Source of the DNA: JBCBGF01 sp038526915
GTDB lineage: Bacteria; Pseudomonadota; Alphaproteobacteria; Rhodobacterales; Rhodobacteraceae
Length of the DNA: 64,000 nt
Direction: 5' to 3'
Assembly: GCA_038526915.1 (NCBI GenBank)
Contig: JBCBGF010000002.1
Location: 310,001-374,000 of the forward strand
Position numbers and translations under genes: made by a program. The notes under the pieces were generated by a model. That model was not told where the DNA came from. It saw nothing but the letters and a program-made list of their open reading frames with translations, and did no database searches. This document shows, piece after piece, positions 60,339-64,000 of this stretch (positions are counted from its first letter, which is position 1; each line of letters starts with the position of its first letter).

Positions 60339-61415
60339 ATGACCGGAGTGCTGCCAAGCCAGGCCCTAAAGACGCTGATCGCCGATGGGGCGATTACTGC
60401 CACCCCGCCGATCACGCCCGAACAGATACAACCGGCCTCGATCGACCTGCGCCTGGGCACCCTCGCCTACCGCGTGCGCGCAAGCTTTCTGGCGGGCGAC
60501 GGGGCCAGTGTCGCGGACCGGCTGGCCGAGTTTGAGATGCATCGGATCGATCTGACCGACGGCGCGGTGCTCGAAAAAGGCTGTGTCTACGTCGTCCCGC
60601 TGATGGAAGCGCTGGACCTGCCCGGGGACATTCAGGCGGTGGCCAATGCAAAATCCTCCACCGGGCGGCTCGATCTGTTGACACGCACGATCACGGACGG
60701 GGGTGTTGAGTTCGATCGGATCACACCGGGCTACGCGGGCCCACTTTATGCCGAGATCTGCCCCCGATCCTTTTCGGTGCTGGTGCGGCCGGGGATGCGC
60801 CTGAACCAAATCCGCTTTCGCCAAGGCCAGTCTGTGCTGAGCGATCAGGAGCTTTCAAGATTGCATGCCACGAGCCCGCTGGTCGATGGCGACCCGGTGA
60901 TCTCAGAGGGGTTGGGCTTTTCGGTGGACCTGCGACCGCGCACTGGCGATATGGTGGGCTACCGCGCCAAGCCGCATACTGGCGTTATCGACCTCGACAA
61001 GCTGGGCCATTACGACCCTGGCGAGTACTGGGAAGACATCCGAACCACCGAAGGCCGCATCATCCTCGACCCCGGTGCGTTCTACATCCTTGTCAGTCGT
61101 GAGGCCGTGACGATCCCACCCGGCCATGCGGCTGAGATGGCCCCCTATATGGCCATGGTGGGCGAATTCCGCGTGCATTACGCAGGCTTTTTCGATCCGG
61201 GCTTTGGCTGGGCCGAGGCAGGCGGCGCAGGCTCGCGCGGGGTGCTGGAGGTGCGGTGCCACGAGGCGCCGTTTGTTCTGGAACACGGACAGGTCGTGGG
61301 CCGGCTCGTTTATGAACGCATGTCAGAACCGCCCGAGACCCTCTATGGCCGCGAGATCGCATCGAACTACCAGGGGCAAGGGCTGAAGCTGTCCAAGCAC
61401 TTCCGCGCACCATGA
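60339..61415 (+). CDS. dcd: 2'-Deoxycytidine 5'-triphosphate deaminase (double-length form)
   Basis: Converts dCTP to dUTP for thymidylate supply. The 358 residues contain two tandem dCTP-deaminase/dUTPase-like halves: the first has QPASIDLRLGTLAYRVRA, KSSTGRLDLL and GYAGPLYAEICPRSFSVLV; the second has YILVSREAVTIPPGHAAEM and VHYAGFFDPGFGW. This doubled form is typical of alphaproteobacteria. The ATG at 60339 follows AAGGGAGAAGG; a TTG one codon earlier is possible. The end overlaps the next SDR gene by four bases. Confidence 0.93.
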   Translation: MTGVLPSQALKTLIADGAITATPPITPEQIQPASIDLRLGTLAYRVRASFLAGDGASVADRLAEFEMHRIDLTDGAVLEKGCVYVVPLMEALDLPGDIQAVANAKSSTGRLDLLTRTITDGGVEFDRITPGYAGPLYAEICPRSFSVLVRPGMRLNQIRFRQGQSVLSDQELSRLHATSPLVDGDPVISEGLGFSVDLRPRTGDMVGYRAKPHTGVIDLDKLGHYDPGEYWEDIRTTEGRIILDPGAFYILVSREAVTIPPGHAAEMAPYMAMVGEFRVHYAGFFDPGFGWAEAGGAGSRGVLEVRCHEAPFVLEHGQVVGRLVYERMSEPPETLYGREIASNYQGQGLKLSKHFRAP

Positions 61416-62170
61416 GCCTTGCAGGTGCCGTCGCATTGGTCACCGGGGGCAGCGGCGGTCTGGGGGCTGAAGTATCGGCGCTTTTGGCGGAATACGGGTG
61501 TTCGGTGGCGGTCACCTACCGCCGCGGCACGGACCGAGCAGCCGAGTCGGTGGCCGAGATCACCCATATGGGCGGAACCGCGATGGCCGTTCCGCTGGAT
61601 CTGCGCGACCCCGCCGGGATCGAGGCCTGTGTGGCCCGCGTGGTGGCCGAGTTGGGCGGGCTTGACCTGTTGATCAATGCCGCCGGAATGGCCTCGGGCG
61701 GGCATGACATCCCGAAAGGCTCGCTTGCGCCCTTCACGCCTGAGATCTGGGATCAGATGATGGCGGTGAATGTGCGGGGCCCTTACCTGATGGCGCGGGC
61801 AGCAGAGCCGCATTTGCGTGCCTCGCGTCTGGGGCGGATCGTCAATGTCGGCTCGACCATTGGCCACGGCACATGGGGCGCGGGTGCAGCCTATGCCCCG
61901 TCAAAGGCCGCCGTCGTGCCATTGACCCGCTATCTGGCAGTAGCGCTCGCGCCCGATGTGACGGTGAATTGTGTGGCGCCGGGTCTGATGGAAGACACAC
62001 AGATGTCCACGGGCGCCCCTGCGAGATACGTCGACGCCTGGCGCAACAGATCGGTTCTGAACCGCACCACGAGCCTCACCGACGTCGCCCGCCAAATCAT
62101 TGCGTTTTGTGCAAGTGAGACGGTCACGGGCCAGGTTGTAATTGTGGACGGGGGCATCCACTTCACCTGA
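61412..62170 (+). CDS. Short-chain dehydrogenase/reductase (FabG-like)
   Basis: A 252-residue SDR. It has the cofactor loop VALVTGGSGGLGAEVSALL, NAAGMASGG, a catalytic Ser in IVNVGSTIGHGTWGAGAAYA and YAPSKAA. The substrate is unknown; the family covers 3-oxoacyl and sugar alcohol reductases. It is coupled to dcd by an ATGA overlap, an unusual pairing. A short copy of the repeat family follows 11 bases after its stop. Confidence 0.88.
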   Translation: MSLAGAVALVTGGSGGLGAEVSALLAEYGCSVAVTYRRGTDRAAESVAEITHMGGTAMAVPLDLRDPAGIEACVARVVAELGGLDLLINAAGMASGGHDIPKGSLAPFTPEIWDQMMAVNVRGPYLMARAAEPHLRASRLGRIVNVGSTIGHGTWGAGAAYAPSKAAVVPLTRYLAVALAPDVTVNCVAPGLMEDTQMSTGAPARYVDAWRNRSVLNRTTSLTDVARQIIAFCASETVTGQVVIVDGGIHFT

Positions 62171-62181
62171 GCTCTTCTTCG

Positions 62182-62228
62182 CTTTGGAAATATCCCCGGG
62201 GAGCGCGAGGGGCAGGTAGCCCCTCGCC
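62182..62228 (+). repeat. Short copy of the uup-flanking repeat family
   Basis: Shares CTTTGG, then AAATATCC and GGGGAGCGCGAGGGGC, with the 107-base copies. The long middle part is replaced by AGGTA between GCGAGGGGC and GCCCCTCGC, which form a perfect nine-base hairpin. It lies 11 bases after an SDR stop in the sense direction, as the 52099 copy does. Confidence 0.75.
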
Positions 62229-62234
62229 CATGGC

Positions 62235-62450
62235 CTACATCCGCGTGATCCGCCGCGCGAGGTTGGTGGCTTGCCGCGCCTGACGCGTGGTTTTGCGGGC
62301 GGCCTTGGCCTGCGCACGCTCTTCGGGCGTCAGATCCTTTTTGGGTTTACCGCGGTTCACGGCATAATCAATGCCCGCGTTCACGCCACGCCCAACCACG
62401 CGGCGCATGACCATTCGGATCACCATATTGATCAGTTGGTTCGCATTCAT
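62235..62450 (-). CDS. Small basic protein, 71 residues, unknown function
   Basis: The protein has a hydrophobic start (NANQLINMVIRMVMRRVVG) and a long basic tail (KAARKTTRQARQATNLARR) with DLTPEERAQAK between. This looks like an amphipathic or membrane-anchored helix plus a charged coil. I know no function. The start overlaps the scpB stop by four bases (ATGA), so it is expressed with the scp genes. Confidence 0.7.
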   Translation of the reverse strand: MNANQLINMVIRMVMRRVVGRGVNAGIDYAVNRGKPKKDLTPEERAQAKAARKTTRQARQATNLARRITRM

Positions 62451-63136
62451 GTCGTCTGCTCCTGCTCGGTCGCCTCATCCACATCCTGGTCCGGATCTTC
62501 GTCCGGTTGTTCTTCAAACATATCGGTTTGATCGTCGTCGGTCTCGTCCTCGCCCTCGCCGGGTGGTGGGCGGCTGTCCAACAGGCCGGCTGAGCGCAGT
62601 TCTTTCAGCCCGGGCAAATCGCGCGCGGATTCGAGGCCGAAATGGTCAAGAAATCCTTGCGTCACCACAAACGTGACCGGTCGGCCCGGCGACATGCGGC
62701 GGCGGCCCAGGCGGATCCATTCAAGCTCGAGAAGTTGGTCGATGGTGCCCCGGCTAACGCTGACGCCGCGGATTTCTTCGATCTCGGCGCGGGTGACGGG
62801 CTGGTGATAGGCCACGATGGCCAGTGTCTCGATCGCAGCGCGGCTGAGTTTGCGGGTCTCGACAGTTTCCTTTTGCATCAGGAACCCAAGATCAGGTGCG
62901 GTGCGGATAGCCCACGCCTCTCCCACTTTCACGACGTGGACGCCGCGCCCCTCATAACGCGTGCGCAACATCTCAAGCGCCCGTGCGGCGTCTGCACCGT
63001 GGGGCATGCGCGCGTTCAGATCAGCCACGGTCACAGGCTCAGCCGAGGCAAAGAGGATTGCTTCGACCATGCGTTCTTGTTCGCCCTCCGGCGGGGCCTC
63101 GAACAGGCTTTCGTTCTCGGGCGCGGGATCAGTCAT
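62447..63136 (-). CDS. scpB: Segregation and condensation protein B
   Basis: Kite-type winged-helix subunit of the Smc-ScpAB chromosome condensin. The 229 residues contain MVEAILFASAEPVTVADLN, KLSRAAIETLAIVAYHQPVT and RAEIEEIRGVSVSRGTIDQL, then VTFVVTQGFLDHFGLES. The C-terminal 50 residues are strongly acidic. The ATG at 63136 overlaps the scpA end by eight bases. A much longer in-frame extension is rejected because it lies inside scpA. Confidence 0.95.
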   Translation of the reverse strand: MTDPAPENESLFEAPPEGEQERMVEAILFASAEPVTVADLNARMPHGADAARALEMLRTRYEGRGVHVVKVGEAWAIRTAPDLGFLMQKETVETRKLSRAAIETLAIVAYHQPVTRAEIEEIRGVSVSRGTIDQLLELEWIRLGRRRMSPGRPVTFVVTQGFLDHFGLESARDLPGLKELRSAGLLDSRPPPGEGEDETDDDQTDMFEEQPDEDPDQDVDEATEQEQTT

Positions 63137-63914
63137 TGTCTTTCCTGCGGATCTGGATCGGCGCGAAGGTCTCGCCCTGGCGCAGCTCGACCCGGCCTTC
63201 CTTGGCCAGTTCCAGCGACGCGGCAAAGGTCGCCGCCGTGGCCGAGCGTCGCCGTGCGGGATCGGTCTCCCACCCTTCGGGCAGGAAGCTGGCAAGGTCG
63301 GCCCATTCACCCGCGAACCCGATCAGATGCCGCATGCGGTCGAGCGCCTGTTCCAGCGTCAGCACATTGGTGCGGTCCATCGCATAGGGGCGGAACTCGT
63401 CCTTGGTGCGGATGCGGGCATAGCCTTGCATCAGGTCGAGGAGCGTTGCGGTGTATTTCACGCGGCGAATGCGGGTGACGTCTTCGGGGATGCCGCGCAC
63501 GAAGAAGTCGCGGCCTTTCTGGTCACGTGCCATGAGTTTGGCGGCGGCATCGCGCATCGCCTGCAGACGTTCCAGTTGGAAAGCCAGATGCGCGGCCAGT
63601 TCTTCGCCCGAGGGCCCCTCATCCGCGGGATCGGGCGGCAACAGCAGGCGCGACTTGAGAAATGCCAGCCAGGCGGCCATCACGAGATAGTCAGCAGCCA
63701 GTTCGATCCGGAGTTCCTTGGCGTTGCGAATGAACCCCAGATATTGCTCTGACAGGGCAAGCACCGAAATTTTGCGCAGGTCGACTTTTTGGGTGCGCGA
63801 CAGGGTCAGCAGCAGGTCAAGCGGCCCTTCAAACCCGTCCACATCGACGATCAGCGCCTCATCCGCCAGACGCGTGTCGATCGGGACGACCGTGCTGTCA
63901 TCAACCTGCGCCAT
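63129..63914 (-). CDS. scpA: Segregation and condensation protein A
   Basis: Kleisin subunit of the Smc-ScpAB complex, 261 residues. The N-terminus LIVDVDGFEGPLDLLLTLSR and the stretch ISVLALSEQYLGFIRNAKEL, then LVMAAWLAFLKSRLLLPPD, are diagnostic of ScpA. The C-terminal winged part has FAASLELAKEGRVELRQGE. It overlaps nagZ by 14 bases and scpB by eight, forming a compact nagZ-scpA-scpB unit. Confidence 0.96.
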   Translation of the reverse strand: MAQVDDSTVVPIDTRLADEALIVDVDGFEGPLDLLLTLSRTQKVDLRKISVLALSEQYLGFIRNAKELRIELAADYLVMAAWLAFLKSRLLLPPDPADEGPSGEELAAHLAFQLERLQAMRDAAAKLMARDQKGRDFFVRGIPEDVTRIRRVKYTATLLDLMQGYARIRTKDEFRPYAMDRTNVLTLEQALDRMRHLIGFAGEWADLASFLPEGWETDPARRRSATAATFAASLELAKEGRVELRQGETFAPIQIRRKDND

Positions 63915-64000
63915 AGACCTCGCCGTTCAAAAGCACCTCAAGCTCGGCCTCGGCCGCGGGGATGTCAATGGGGGTTGGGGGTTTGCGCAGGGCGAGCGCC
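63901..64000 (-). CDS. nagZ: Beta-N-acetylhexosaminidase NagZ, C-terminal end only
   Basis: The last 32 codons of a gene entering from the right edge: ALALRKPPTPIDIPAAEA, then ELEVLLNGEVYGAG and a TGA at 63901-63903. The P-I-D-I-x-A-A-E-A-E-L-E end and the position directly upstream of scpA fit NagZ, the peptidoglycan-recycling glucosaminidase. Only the tail is visible, so the name rests mainly on context. Confidence 0.65.
   Translation of the reverse strand, partial: ALALRKPPTPIDIPAAEAELEVLLNGEVYGAG

Overview
The window looks like chromosomal DNA of a marine-type Rhodobacteraceae (Roseobacter group) alphaproteobacterium. The reasons are high GC with strong third-position bias, the nifR3(dusB)-ntrB order, the fused ispDF gene, a stand-alone hisI, a double-length dCTP deaminase, the Usg protein next to gyrA, the yceD-rpmF-plsX-fabH-ihfA-merR block, nagZ-scpA-scpB, a complete TRAP transporter and a choline sulfatase. 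This placement is inferred from gene content; no marker was aligned.

Layout. 1-8.5 kb: nitrogen two-component kinase ntrB (cut by the window edge) with dusB; ispDF-pgpA-pncC (isoprenoid, phospholipid and NAD salvage steps) joined by four-base ATGA overlaps; a COQ10-like protein; hpt with a 57-residue membrane protein; an HNH protein; and an esterase-alkA-cobK operon. 8.6-14.2 kb: an MFS permease, then a TRAP operon (dctP, FAD monooxygenase, dctQ, dctM) that appears to couple uptake to hydroxylation of an aromatic acid. 14.3-25.8 kb: envelope and redox genes (PqiA-like, zinc peptidase, DedA, DsbB), gyrA, a low-GC sulfotransferase, trmFO, a methyltransferase, gluQ, hisI, an Fe-S scaffold-like protein and RidA. 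25.9-33.6 kb: a PQQ-type sugar dehydrogenase and a branched-chain amino acid ABC operon (livJ, hairpin, livG, livF, two small unknown genes, livH, livM). 33.6-40.5 kb: two Hint-domain proteins lacking the usual cysteine, modABC, betC and tRNA-Leu(CAA).

40.6-50.5 kb: a DCC(DUF393)-HTTM membrane redox pair; a membrane protein / XRE regulator / squalene-phytoene-synthase-like operon preceded by a clear inverted-repeat operator; cimA; cysS, whose 3' third is much lower in GC; an ABC1/UbiB kinase; a YjbR protein; and an aminotransferase. 50.6-56.5 kb: an outer-membrane beta-barrel, an SDR, an ABC-F ATPase (uup) bracketed by a 107-base inverted repeat, olsB, msrB, a BamE-like lipoprotein and YceD. 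56.5-64 kb: rpmF-plsX-fabH-ihfA-merR, tRNA-Pro(GGG), dcd-SDR, and scpB-scpA-nagZ (cut by the right edge).

Most of the window is ordinary core genome. The least explained items are: a repeat family placed directly 3' of stop codons (three copies, two forming the inverted repeat around uup); a large multi-stem palindrome after cysS; the mosaic composition of cysS; the paired cysteine-less Hint proteins; the DCC-HTTM pair; and the two small genes inside the liv operon. No CRISPR array, insertion sequence, prophage or recognisable anti-phage cluster was found.
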